Shown here: piece by piece, positions 33,528 through 41,850 of the stretch
Position numbering within the stretch: the first letter of the stretch is position 1
How the letters are laid out: every line of letters begins with the position of its first letter
Source: JBJTUH01 sp044346175
Lineage (GTDB): Bacteria > Cyanobacteriota > Vampirovibrionia > Vampirovibrionales > JAJTHC01
Assembly: GCA_044346175.1 (NCBI GenBank)
Contig: JBIIZQ010000004.1
Location: forward strand, 1-64,000
Length of the DNA stretch: 64,000 nt
Reading direction: 5' to 3'
Notes under the pieces: generated by a model
Database searches by the model: none
Told to the model about the DNA's origin: nothing
What the model saw: the letters and a program-made list of their open reading frames with translations, nothing else
Position numbers and translations under genes: made by a program

Positions 33528-34517
33528 ATGGTCACCAAAAAATCTTCTCGCACTTCCCAAGTTGATGCTAACGATACCAAAAAGAAAGTCTCTGGAACGC
33601 AAGTTGAGGCAAAGACAACCGTCAAAAAAAATACCCAATCTACCGCCGCTACGCTTAAAGCCCCTACCACGAAGCTTAAAGATGCTAAAACCGCTTCTGT
33701 AAAAGCGACCAAACGTGAACCCCTCACCGCTGCAGAACAAAAGCTTAAAGTTTTGGATGCCAAGCTCTCTTCCAAGGTGGCTGATGCTGTGAAGCCAGAG
33801 ATTAAACCCGCTAAACACAAGGATGTCAAAGTTAATTCAAAAGTTAATCAGGCTGCCAAAGCAGTTGTAAAGCCAAAAGCGGTCTCTAAAAATACTGCTA
33901 AAGTTTCTATGGTGGCTCAAGCGAAAGCACAAGCAAAGACCATGGTCAAAAAAGTAGCTCAGTCTGCCGAACACTTGATTCATCAACTCCCCGAGGAAGC
34001 TCAAGTGGCTGAACAGGTATCACGTAGCGTTGAAGATGCAAAGGCTCTAGTGCTTGCTGGCTTGGGTGCCACAGTACTCACCGCAGAACGCATTGCCCAA
34101 ATGAAGGAACATTACACCCGTGAGGGTATCCTGACCCGTAAAGAAGCTGAAGCACTTGGGCGTGAACTTCAAGCCCGTGCGACGCAACAAGCACAAGAGC
34201 TACAACGGACGATTACTGAGTCTGTCAATCAGGCAGTGGCTCAAGCCATTACGGGTTCTTTCAAAGCACTGGGTATTTTAAGTAATACTCAGGTGGTTCA
34301 AAGCATCCAAGCAGAAGCCCGTAAGCAGCAGGTGCCATCTCAAGCTCGTAAAAGCGTTGCTCAACCCGCTGTTGAAAAAGGCACTCAAAAAGTCGTGGTA
34401 GCCAAGGCTTCCAATGCAAAAAAGGGTACTGAGAAAGTGACAGTGAGTAAACGTGCTGAAAAGCAGCTTGTCACTACGGCAAGTTCTTCTGAGACTCGTT
34501 CCGCCAAACGTCGCTAA
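33528..34517 (+). CDS. Phasin-like protein with histone-H1-like Lys/Ala-rich arms
   Basis: 329 residues from the ATG at 33528 (AGAAGG 12 bp upstream; an ATG at 33516 abuts that SD). Residues 1-145 and 265-329 are Lys/Ala/Thr/Ser/Val-rich and positively charged, like histone H1 or the DNA-binding arms of PhaF. The central ~110 residues are the phasin domain: AKALVLAGLGATVLTAERIA, MKEHYTREGILTRKEAEALG, then a helical QATQQAQELQRTI region. Phasins coat polyhydroxyalkanoate granules; PhaF-type arms also bind DNA and help share granules at division. In PhaF the basic arm is C-terminal only, so the two-armed layout here is unusual. No PHA synthase is adjacent. Confidence 0.7.
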   Translation: MVTKKSSRTSQVDANDTKKKVSGTQVEAKTTVKKNTQSTAATLKAPTTKLKDAKTASVKATKREPLTAAEQKLKVLDAKLSSKVADAVKPEIKPAKHKDVKVNSKVNQAAKAVVKPKAVSKNTAKVSMVAQAKAQAKTMVKKVAQSAEHLIHQLPEEAQVAEQVSRSVEDAKALVLAGLGATVLTAERIAQMKEHYTREGILTRKEAEALGRELQARATQQAQELQRTITESVNQAVAQAITGSFKALGILSNTQVVQSIQAEARKQQVPSQARKSVAQPAVEKGTQKVVVAKASNAKKGTEKVTVSKRAEKQLVTTASSSETRSAKRR

Positions 34518-34542
34518 AACCTTCCATATCATCTTGGTGAAG

Positions 34543-34680
34543 TCAAGAGGCATCTTTAGATTCGTCTACTTTGATGACCTGTTCAAATAGGTCTCTTTTC
34601 GCCATGGTGATACCTAAAAATCGGCAGGTGTGTGCCGACAGTTTCACACCTTCTTTCCCTGGCCTAGGTTCGTCAGCCAT
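34543..34680 (-). CDS. 45-residue protein with strong ribosome-binding site
   Basis: ATG at 34680 preceded by CAGGAGGAAGAGTGT (AGGAGG at ideal spacing), the best SD in the neighbourhood. The frame runs to TGA at 34543 and reads MADEPRPGKEGVKLSAHTCR, then FLGITMAKRDLFEQVIKVDE. It is charged and has one Cys. It lies 61 bp downstream of the cytochrome gene and so probably belongs to its transcript. No family recognised. Confidence 0.55.
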   Translation of the reverse strand: MADEPRPGKEGVKLSAHTCRFLGITMAKRDLFEQVIKVDESKDAS

Positions 34681-34741
34681 ACACTCTTCCTCCTGAGTTG
34701 GTTTGACAAAACTAGGCTTTACTTTATGGTGTTTCAGGGTG

Positions 34742-35665
34742 TTAATCTGAGGTTTCTGTCATAGAAACTATTTTGAGATACTGTACCAAGGAGGCGATAT
34801 CATCTTCTGTCAGTGGTCCCCCGTGTACTTTCCCGAAAGGAGGCATGGCAGGGTTATAGGAGGCACCATGGGTGATGACTTCTTTAAGGTGTTTGGCGTA
34901 GTCTGCATGGTTCCATGAAGTTTTACGGTGTTTTGCGAGTAAGCCAGGTCCTGCAAAGGTACCTTTACCGCCTAGGCCATGGCACATGGCACAATCGGCT
35001 ACAAACAGTGCTTCACCCACCTTGCCAACGCCTTTATCTACATGGCAAGTGGCACACTCCCCTTTAAAAAGGGCAAGACGGTCCTTAGGTTTGATGGCAC
35101 CAAGGTGTGTTTTGGTCATAGGGGGGGCTTCGACATGGGCGAAGAGTGTGAGTGTGAGCTGAGGGGGCGTGGCTTGGGAGAGCCATAAGTCAATCGTTTT
35201 TCTGACATCTCCTAATTTGTTTGTAGTATCAAGTGTCAGATGCAGTTTTGTGGTTTCCCCTGGTTTGAGTACTGTTTTATCAGGGGTTGCCGCAGTACAG
35301 CCACAGGAGGGTTCTACTTTATTGATTTTTAAAGGTTTCCCCCCCACGTTTTGTAATAGGAATGTTGTTGTGACCTTTGTGTCCATGGTTATTGTGCCGA
35401 TATTTTGCGTCTCTGGCAGACCTATCAATTTTCCTGCCTTATGGCTATCTACCAAAAGCGGACGTTCTTGAGGGGTTGTGAAAATATAAATACACCATCC
35501 TATGAGCATCAGTATAGCAGTATAAGCAATGCTTCTTCGTAACCACCGTGTGGCTTTTTTTTTGCGATTATGGCTATCTGCTTCAAAGTGGGTGATAGGA
35601 AGTGGCTGAAACCCAAGTGTATCTGCTTGGGAGGATTCTGAAGACGGAGGGGTTTCGTTTGGCAT
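34742..35665 (-). CDS. Membrane-anchored DUF1573-cytochrome c fusion
   Basis: 307 residues. After a polar N-terminus a single transmembrane helix lies at about 46-63 (SIAYTAILMLIGWCIYIF), so the remainder is periplasmic. Residues ~85-165 are a DUF1573 (immunoglobulin-like) domain with the characteristic VEPSCGCTAATPDKTVLKPG; the two Cys of CGC are typical. The C-terminal part (200-300) is a class I cytochrome c with CAMCH at 225-229 and a Met ligand in NPAMPPFG. A second CxxCH (CATCH, 204-208) precedes it by only 17 residues, too close for a second separate domain, so the domain may be atypical or bear two haems. The likely role is periplasmic electron transfer, perhaps associated with copper or with cell-surface sulfur handling. 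Confidence 0.82.
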   Translation of the reverse strand: MPNETPPSSESSQADTLGFQPLPITHFEADSHNRKKKATRWLRRSIAYTAILMLIGWCIYIFTTPQERPLLVDSHKAGKLIGLPETQNIGTITMDTKVTTTFLLQNVGGKPLKINKVEPSCGCTAATPDKTVLKPGETTKLHLTLDTTNKLGDVRKTIDLWLSQATPPQLTLTLFAHVEAPPMTKTHLGAIKPKDRLALFKGECATCHVDKGVGKVGEALFVADCAMCHGLGGKGTFAGPGLLAKHRKTSWNHADYAKHLKEVITHGASYNPAMPPFGKVHGGPLTEDDIASLVQYLKIVSMTETSD

Positions 35666-35833
35666 GATGATGAGGGGTGCCTGTTATACTTACTGACTCT
35701 TTGAATATAAGTCTATATGGAGGTTATGGAGAGGCAAAGAAGAGGCAATGAATGCTACTAAGAGGATGTTTATGTAGCAGTGACCTAACATCCTTGTATT
35801 ATCAAATGGCTACCCCTTCTCTGTAAAGCTTTT

Positions 35834-35926
35834 AAAAAAGCTGAGGGTGTTTATTTTCAGGGGTCAAAAAGGCAAATACATAGGGTGTCTTTCTTAAGTA
35901 CAAAAAACACCCTCAAATAGCTTTTT
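35834..35926. repeat. Intergenic inverted repeat
   Basis: Arms AAAAAGCTGAGGGTGTTT (35835-35852) and its near-complement AAACACCCTCAAATAGCTTT (about 35905-35924) flank a ~50-bp loop. The region 35666-36377 contains no supportable gene; it holds this foldback and the upstream region of the chemoreceptor gene, including a short TC repeat near 36090. Confidence 0.55.
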
Positions 35927-36377
35927 AGTGCAGATATCCTAGGTCATACGGTTGAAACTACCCTTTCTGGGGTTTACGTCACGAGGGGCTGGTGGGCTAT
36001 ACTTACGCTTAGTAGGTAAACGAGAGCTTCAAATACAAGTTGATGATGCGATTGTTTACTTCTCTGTAGGGATACTGCTTCCCTCATTTTCTCTCTCTCT
36101 CTCAATAATGAATCTCGTTCGTGTGTACTTCAGCTTGCTGTAAAGTACCTTGTTGTGACGTGCTTGTTGTGTTGTACCGTGCGTGTTGTGTGCCGTGTGT
36201 GACCTGCGTGTGTGTTGCTAGTCGTGCTTTCTTTGACACAAAGACCATTTTGTCTTACCCGAAGATGTATGAAGTATCAAATGTAGTGAGTCATAGTCAT
36301 TCGTTTGTGTATCCTTTGGGTTAACCTAAGAGGTCTTCGTTTGGAAGCGATACTTTTTACTTGAACGCCATGGAGTG

Positions 36378-38675
36378 ATGTTGTTTATGCTTGCGAATCA
36401 ATCTCAATCAAATGTTACAAACCCTAAGGTGCTTATGGTTTTAAAACGCTTATGTGCTTATGGTATCCAATATATGAGTCATAAAAGCTATAAGGAACGA
36501 TTTATTCTCATTGCCCTTACTGTCATGATACCTGGTGTCATTGTTGTGACAACCTTAGGGAGTCATATTTTTTCTCAAACACAAATGATTCAAAAAGAGG
36601 CTCAAGCAGTTACTTTTTTACAACATACTTATCAGCTTATGTTTCATATCCAAGCTCAAGATGTCCCTGCCATGACTGCTGAAGCGGATGAAATCTCAAA
36701 GCTTTATGCAACCACACCCTGGTTTTCCAGTGCTAACCCTGCAGGGGTTACGCTTATACGCCAGTTACAAAAACTTGAAGCGGACACTAAAAATAATAAA
36801 TCTGCTTTTTTAGTCACAACAGCTAAAAGGGAGAGCCTTTTAAATCAACTTGTACAACAGTCTGTTACGGTTGCCGATGAGGCGGGTTTAATGAACGACC
36901 CCCGTATTGATGTTGCTTATTTAGGGCTTACGCTCAGACGTATTATGCAACTAACAGCATTATCAGAAAATCTCCTCTCCCAAACCACGGCGATGACCCA
37001 GACACTTGGTTCTGAACCTGCACGCCCCGATGTTTTTATGCACGAGTATCTTGAAACCTTGGGCATGTTCCAAGATAAAATCAATACGATTGATGGTAAC
37101 ATGCGTACCCTGTTTAAGCGTTTAGATACTAACCAGAATGCTCAAAATGTCAAGTATCAAGAGCTTTATCAGCAGTACCGCCTTTTGAAGGATAATTGGG
37201 AAAAAAATCATGATTTGATTCGTCAATCTATTGACCTCAAACAAGGCTATGTATTACCTAGGGTCTCAAAAGTGATTCAAAAACATTTACAAAGCACTGT
37301 CCATGAAATGGAGCCTGTTTTTGAAGCGTGTGCCGAGCTTCTACCTCAAGCGATTCAAGCACGCTGGTGGGATGCCACAGGTGCCTCAACGGTTGCTTTA
37401 CTCGTTGCGGTTGGTAAAAACTTGATGCTTATTTTTTGGTTATTGAGTATGTATTTACTTTTAGAGCAAAGTATTCGACATATTCAAACCAAAGTCAGTG
37501 AGGTTGCGACGGGCAATTTAAAAGTTCGTTTAACCTCGCAAGCTCAAGATGAACTTTCGGGTGTGACAGAGGCGATTAACCACATGATTGAAGCCTTTTC
37601 TATGATGGTAAGTGCTTTAAAACAGGATATTCTTAGTTTAAAGCAACAAGCACAAGTCATGATTGAAGCCTCGCATAGCATTCAATCCCAGGCACAGTCC
37701 AGCACCCAAGTATCGGTACAGGCGATTGATAAGCTTCAAGAAGTCGCCAATGATGGCACAGCCCTTGATAAAAACAATCAGGAAATTGTCCAAAGTATGG
37801 CAGATGTGAACGATAATGTTCAAACGGTGAATCAAGCCTCTGAAGATTTACAACATTCTATCCATACGATTGCCAGTTCACTTGAAGAAATGACGGCTGT
37901 TTTAGGAGAAATCTCCCAACACACAGGTAAAGCCGTACAAGTTTCTGATAATGTGAAAGTTACTGCAAAGCAAACCCAACAAACCATCATGGCACTTGAA
38001 ATAGCCGCCAATAAAATTAGTCAGGTTGTGGATGTTATTAAAGCGATTGCTTCTCAAACGAGTCTACTTGCTTTGAACGCTACGATTGAGGCTGCGAATT
38101 CAGGGGAAGCGGGTCATGGGTTTGCAGTGGTTGCTACTGAAGTAAAAGCCCTTGCAAAAAAAGCTTCTCAAGCCACGGATGATATTCGAGACATGGTGAC
38201 CGATATTCAGCAGAATGCCAATCAGTCTATTGCGGCACTGACACATTTCGATGATATCGTTGTCACGATGAATGAACTGAACCAAGCCATTGCCGCTGCG
38301 GTTGAGGAACAAACTGCCGCCATGCACGAGATTTCTCAATCTATGCAACAGGCTTCAGGGGCTACGGAACGCATGAACCATAGTATTCATCATACGGCTG
38401 AAAGTGCGTCTAATGTTACCCAGCAAGCTAAAATCACTTCTGAGAAATTGGCTTCCATGACGCTTGCCCTCAAGTTATTGGTTCGTCCCTCACAGCGTTT
38501 ACTCATGCAGTGTGCGGAGGAGGAACAGGCACTTTATTTAGAAACCAACATGGAAAAAGTAGAACACGCCTCCAAAGACACGCTTCAACAAGTACAACGT
38601 GTCATTGAAACCAGTGAGGAACTCAAAGACCGTACGGAACACTTGGCTCATATGGCTGAGCAGTTCCAAACTTAA
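36378..38675 (+). CDS. Methyl-accepting chemotaxis protein
   Basis: 765 residues from the ATG at 36378 (a GTG at 36375 and an ATG at 36387 are alternatives). It senses an unknown ligand and controls CheA kinase. It has a first transmembrane helix at about 50-70 (LIALTVMIPGVIVVTTLGSH), a long periplasmic helical region (~75-330), a second helix at ~345-365 (LMLIFWLLSMYLLLEQ), a HAMP linker, and the cytoplasmic signalling domain (about 440-715). The hairpin tip VIKAIASQTSLLALNATIEA then AGHGFAVVATEVKALAKKAS is the universal MCP motif. Several Gln/Glu pairs are candidate methylation sites. No CheA/CheW gene is adjacent; the gene is monocistronic with a terminator behind it. Confidence 0.93.
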   Translation: MLFMLANQSQSNVTNPKVLMVLKRLCAYGIQYMSHKSYKERFILIALTVMIPGVIVVTTLGSHIFSQTQMIQKEAQAVTFLQHTYQLMFHIQAQDVPAMTAEADEISKLYATTPWFSSANPAGVTLIRQLQKLEADTKNNKSAFLVTTAKRESLLNQLVQQSVTVADEAGLMNDPRIDVAYLGLTLRRIMQLTALSENLLSQTTAMTQTLGSEPARPDVFMHEYLETLGMFQDKINTIDGNMRTLFKRLDTNQNAQNVKYQELYQQYRLLKDNWEKNHDLIRQSIDLKQGYVLPRVSKVIQKHLQSTVHEMEPVFEACAELLPQAIQARWWDATGASTVALLVAVGKNLMLIFWLLSMYLLLEQSIRHIQTKVSEVATGNLKVRLTSQAQDELSGVTEAINHMIEAFSMMVSALKQDILSLKQQAQVMIEASHSIQSQAQSSTQVSVQAIDKLQEVANDGTALDKNNQEIVQSMADVNDNVQTVNQASEDLQHSIHTIASSLEEMTAVLGEISQHTGKAVQVSDNVKVTAKQTQQTIMALEIAANKISQVVDVIKAIASQTSLLALNATIEAANSGEAGHGFAVVATEVKALAKKASQATDDIRDMVTDIQQNANQSIAALTHFDDIVVTMNELNQAIAAAVEEQTAAMHEISQSMQQASGATERMNHSIHHTAESASNVTQQAKITSEKLASMTLALKLLVRPSQRLLMQCAEEEQALYLETNMEKVEHASKDTLQQVQRVIETSEELKDRTEHLAHMAEQFQT

Positions 38676-38718
38676 GACTTTACTTAAGACTTTGAGGCTT
38701 TAAAATGCCTTGCGTATC

Positions 38719-38772
38719 ACAGAGGTGAGGGGATATGAGCGATGTCTCATCCTTCCTTCGCCTCTGTTTTTC
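38719..38772 (+). terminator. Terminator of the chemoreceptor gene
   Basis: Long imperfect stem: CAGAGG pairs with CCTCTG, and an inner GATATGAG pairs with CTCAT. It is followed by TTTTTCTTCTTTT. About 45 bp past the stop codon. Confidence 0.8.
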
Positions 38773-38905
38773 TTCTTTTGTCCTTCGGTGCTTGGTTAAG
38801 GTACGGGTATATATTTTAGGTCTGACTGTGGTATAGTTTGAGCATGACTTCCACAAGAGAACTTCTATATTCTTCTCTTACTTAACAAGGCTCAATCCCA
38901 CCCTC

Positions 38906-39568
38906 ATGACGGTTTCCTATTCTCTTGCGATTCTCTCTGATGTTAAAAGCTGGATAAATGCTTATATTCCTGCGTTTATCAAGAGTTTGCAGCATCTAGG
39001 ACATACTGTGACTTGGGTTCATCAACCGCAAGACTTGCCTCAAGGTGAGATTGCCTTTTTTCTTGGTTGTTATTCCCTCGTGAAAGCCCCTGAGCTTGCG
39101 AAGCATAAGCACAATGTGGTTGTACACGCAAGTGACCTGCCGAAAGGACGTGGTTGGGCACCGCTGGCTTGGCAGATTTTAGAAGGCAAAAATGAGGTGC
39201 CTATTGTGATGTTTGAAGCCCAAACAGGCATGGACACGGGCAATATTTATTTGAAAGATACTCTTGTCTTTGAAGGACATGAACTTTCAGATGAAATACG
39301 TCAAGCACAGGCTGAAAAAACACTGGCAATGTGCCATACTTTTCTTGCACAATACCCTACTATCCTTGAGGTGCAACAAGAGCAGCAAGGAGAGCCTACC
39401 TTTTATCAGCGTCGTACGTCAGAGAGTAGCCGTCTTGATATTCATCGCACCCTTGCTGAACAATTCCAACTTTTGCGTATCGTTGATAACCAAGATTATC
39501 CTGCTTTTTTCGAGCATCAAGGACACCGCTATACGTTAACGATTCATAAAACATCCTCATCCTCATGA
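38906..39568 (+). CDS. Formyltransferase-family protein, sugar-modifying type
   Basis: 220 residues, shorter than methionyl-tRNA formyltransferase (~315) and lacking its C-terminal domain. The core motif is VVHASDLPKGRGWAPLAWQI followed by EAQTGMDTGNIY, i.e. the His and Asp of the Asn-His-Asp catalytic triad; the usual Asn two positions before His is a Val. This DLPKGRGW form belongs to a subgroup that N-formylates amino sugars in surface polysaccharides, using N10-formyl-tetrahydrofolate. That role fits the convergent glycosyltransferase genes. The exact acceptor is unknown. Confidence 0.72.
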   Translation: MTVSYSLAILSDVKSWINAYIPAFIKSLQHLGHTVTWVHQPQDLPQGEIAFFLGCYSLVKAPELAKHKHNVVVHASDLPKGRGWAPLAWQILEGKNEVPIVMFEAQTGMDTGNIYLKDTLVFEGHELSDEIRQAQAEKTLAMCHTFLAQYPTILEVQQEQQGEPTFYQRRTSESSRLDIHRTLAEQFQLLRIVDNQDYPAFFEHQGHRYTLTIHKTSSSS

Positions 39569-39600
39569 ATGAGGTCTTCTGGACGTTTTGCTTAGGGCGT

Positions 39601-40392
39601 TTATGACGGCTCAGTATACTCACCCCTTGGGGTCAGTTGAATACCATAGGTGTCTAAAATGGGTAAAAGGGTATCACGATATTCAAGGGTATTCCATTTT
39701 CCTTTTACAATGGCGGTTGCAATATAGGGGTAAATGGCGTTGTCCCAATGATGCTTGCCTCGTTGTTTTCCGTTATCGTGAGCATAGCCACCTTGAAGTT
39801 TGAGTTTACGGCAGGTGTTTTGTGCTTTTTCTTCAAAGGTCCAAATGGTGTCTTGGAGGTGTTGAGAAAGTAATGTTAAAAAAGCATCGACACGCCAAAA
39901 CGTAGGCTGAATAGAGAACATCCATGCCGATTTAAGCGCCATTTTATATAATGTGGGTTCAAAAGGCATGGGTGTACTAAGGCACGAGCCACCTTTAATG
40001 AGTTTGATATAGTCAAACAGAGGACGTTTTTTAAAAAAACCTTCCGTTCGTTGCATCGCCTGTAAATAGGCTTCAAGCTTTTCTGTTTTGGGGAAGTCAT
40101 ATAGAAACATATCTTCATGGGCAAACAGAATGATGCCGTCAGGAGGGAGTTTTGTCAGGCACTCTTTTAAGCGTTCTGGATACGCCTTGGAGTCGTCATA
40201 TAGGAGTGTCTGATAGTGAGCGGGAATACGTTCATCAGGACGATTGACGCAAATGAGGTGTTGTTTAAAGCAATTCCCAAACTTCTCGGTTTGACCAAAA
40301 TAGGCAGGCCACACATCACTATAATCTGTATGGGTATACAGAACATGATAGACTTGGGGGAGGAGGCTGGATGAGGTATTGGACATGGTCAT
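39601..40392 (-). CDS. Glycan-biosynthesis-type protein, possible glycosyltransferase
   Basis: 263 residues from the ATG at 40392 (an ATG at 40386 also possible). The middle part PDGIILFAHEDMFLYDFPKT has an acidic motif like the metal-binding DXD region of GT-A-fold glycosyltransferases, and WFS/TFWRVDAFLTLLSQHL resembles the acceptor-side helix. Aromatic and His/Trp residues are frequent. I do not recognise a specific family. It begins 8 bp after the stop of the glycosyltransferase gene upstream, so the two are probably co-translated. Confidence 0.6.
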   Translation of the reverse strand: MTMSNTSSSLLPQVYHVLYTHTDYSDVWPAYFGQTEKFGNCFKQHLICVNRPDERIPAHYQTLLYDDSKAYPERLKECLTKLPPDGIILFAHEDMFLYDFPKTEKLEAYLQAMQRTEGFFKKRPLFDYIKLIKGGSCLSTPMPFEPTLYKMALKSAWMFSIQPTFWRVDAFLTLLSQHLQDTIWTFEEKAQNTCRKLKLQGGYAHDNGKQRGKHHWDNAIYPYIATAIVKGKWNTLEYRDTLLPILDTYGIQLTPRGEYTEPS

Positions 40393-40400
40393 CAATGGGC

Positions 40401-41786
40401 TTAGTTTAAAGATTTACTTTGAGGTTGTGTGAGCTGTTTGAGTAAGACTTCCCAACGCTTCAATACAGACATACGGGCGTTAAATGCAAGGATAATATCA
40501 TGCTGAGTTGGGCAACCCTCTGTGGCAATATGCCACAGAGCTTGGGCGAATAGAGGTTCGTGTCCGTCTTTTAACGGGATAATACGTCCATTCACCCAGC
40601 CACTTTCTTTCTCTTGAATGATATCAAGTGAAATATTGGTATCAAAACTCACGACGGGGGTTTCATTGGCGAGAGACTCTACAATCATCATCGGACCCGC
40701 ATCCGTCAGGCTTGTACAGGCAAACACATCGCACATTCTGTACATATCTGAAAGCATGTTTCTGTCTGACGTTTCCCCCAAATAATACACAGGCAAAGAG
40801 GTTTCCCAACGTCGTTCATCACCTATCGCAACAATGGCTAGGGGTTTGTCGGGGTATTGTGCTTGGTAGTTTTCCAAATAGGGTAACATACGCTGAAACT
40901 CATCCCACCCTTTACGAGGGTTGAAAGGGTTTGTTGTACCCCATAAAATTAAATGTTGGTGTGTTTCTGCAATACCATATTGCTGCCTGAGTGCGGTTTT
41001 ACAAGCCAGCGAGGTAGGGTATGCCTCAAAAGGAATAGGAATGAGCTGTGCGGATTCATAATGTAATGGCGACCGATGAGCTAAACTTAAACTCCATGAG
41101 GAAACAACCACCACATGTACCTTTAAACTATCCCATACTGCCTTACGAGAGGCTGCAGCTTCAGGGGTGAATGCGGCTCGTATTTCTGGATAATGACCAC
41201 CATCCGACAAAAAATCATGCCCCATACCTACCCAAATAATCTCACACCCATAGGTATTTTTGAGTAGTTTCATCTGCTCAAGGGTAATGACATCGCCAGC
41301 AATGACTAATACTTTACATCTGGGCATATGTTTTAGAAAAGCAATGCCCTTTTTTTTATGCAGTTTATGAATAGGAATGTAAGGGTATTCTGGTACATGC
41401 TCACATACAAATAGGGTTTTGTATGTGAAGGGTAAGTCTTTTAAAAGATGTAAAATAATATGGTCGCCACTGAAACTATTACCGTAGTGAAAAAAACCGC
41501 CAATAAAAAGCACATCCACGATTGCTTTTTCAGGATGTAAAATGCTTGCAGTTGCTTTTAAAACCGCTTGTTCAAGGGTGTGTCGTAAAGTGGTCATGAA
41601 GGACATCAATAAGGGTTCGTGAGGTTGCTTGTATGTTGCGGTTGAACGATAAAACCAAAGGCATCCCCTTGAGTGGGTTGATAGGGAGCGAGTATTATTC
41701 TCATGATGACTATACCACAGGGGCATGATACTTTTATAGTGTTGTGGCAAAACGAGCGTGTTTATTGGAGGCGTTTGAGTCTGCAT
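40401..41786 (-). CDS. Glycosyltransferase, GT4/GT1 family (GT-B fold)
   Basis: 461 residues from the ATG at 41786; later in-frame ATGs at 41606 or 41597 would remove a ~60-residue non-conserved start. The C-terminal half carries the nucleotide-sugar site: HLILWGTTNPFNPRKGWDEF, then VYYLGETSDRNMLSDMYRMC, then the signature DVFACTSLTDAGPMMIVESLANETPVVSFD, with the EX7E-like DAGPMMIVE. The N-terminal half has SGDHIILHLLKDLP. It adds a sugar from an activated donor to a surface polysaccharide or lipid. It is transcribed from the gene downstream of dnaX's 3' end and belongs with the formyltransferase-like gene nearby. Confidence 0.82.
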   Translation of the reverse strand: MQTQTPPINTLVLPQHYKSIMPLWYSHHENNTRSLSTHSRGCLWFYRSTATYKQPHEPLLMSFMTTLRHTLEQAVLKATASILHPEKAIVDVLFIGGFFHYGNSFSGDHIILHLLKDLPFTYKTLFVCEHVPEYPYIPIHKLHKKKGIAFLKHMPRCKVLVIAGDVITLEQMKLLKNTYGCEIIWVGMGHDFLSDGGHYPEIRAAFTPEAAASRKAVWDSLKVHVVVVSSWSLSLAHRSPLHYESAQLIPIPFEAYPTSLACKTALRQQYGIAETHQHLILWGTTNPFNPRKGWDEFQRMLPYLENYQAQYPDKPLAIVAIGDERRWETSLPVYYLGETSDRNMLSDMYRMCDVFACTSLTDAGPMMIVESLANETPVVSFDTNISLDIIQEKESGWVNGRIIPLKDGHEPLFAQALWHIATEGCPTQHDIILAFNARMSVLKRWEVLLKQLTQPQSKSLN

Positions 41787-41850
41787 TCATGCCATGAGCA
41801 TACCCTCCCGTGCGGAGAAATCCATTTTAAATGCCTTTGAAAGGGTGGGG

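Noticed and set aside
33249..33818. 189-codon antisense frame over the phasin gene start
   Set aside because: Mostly complementary to the Lys/Ala-rich coding region, whose composition alone gives long open antisense frames.
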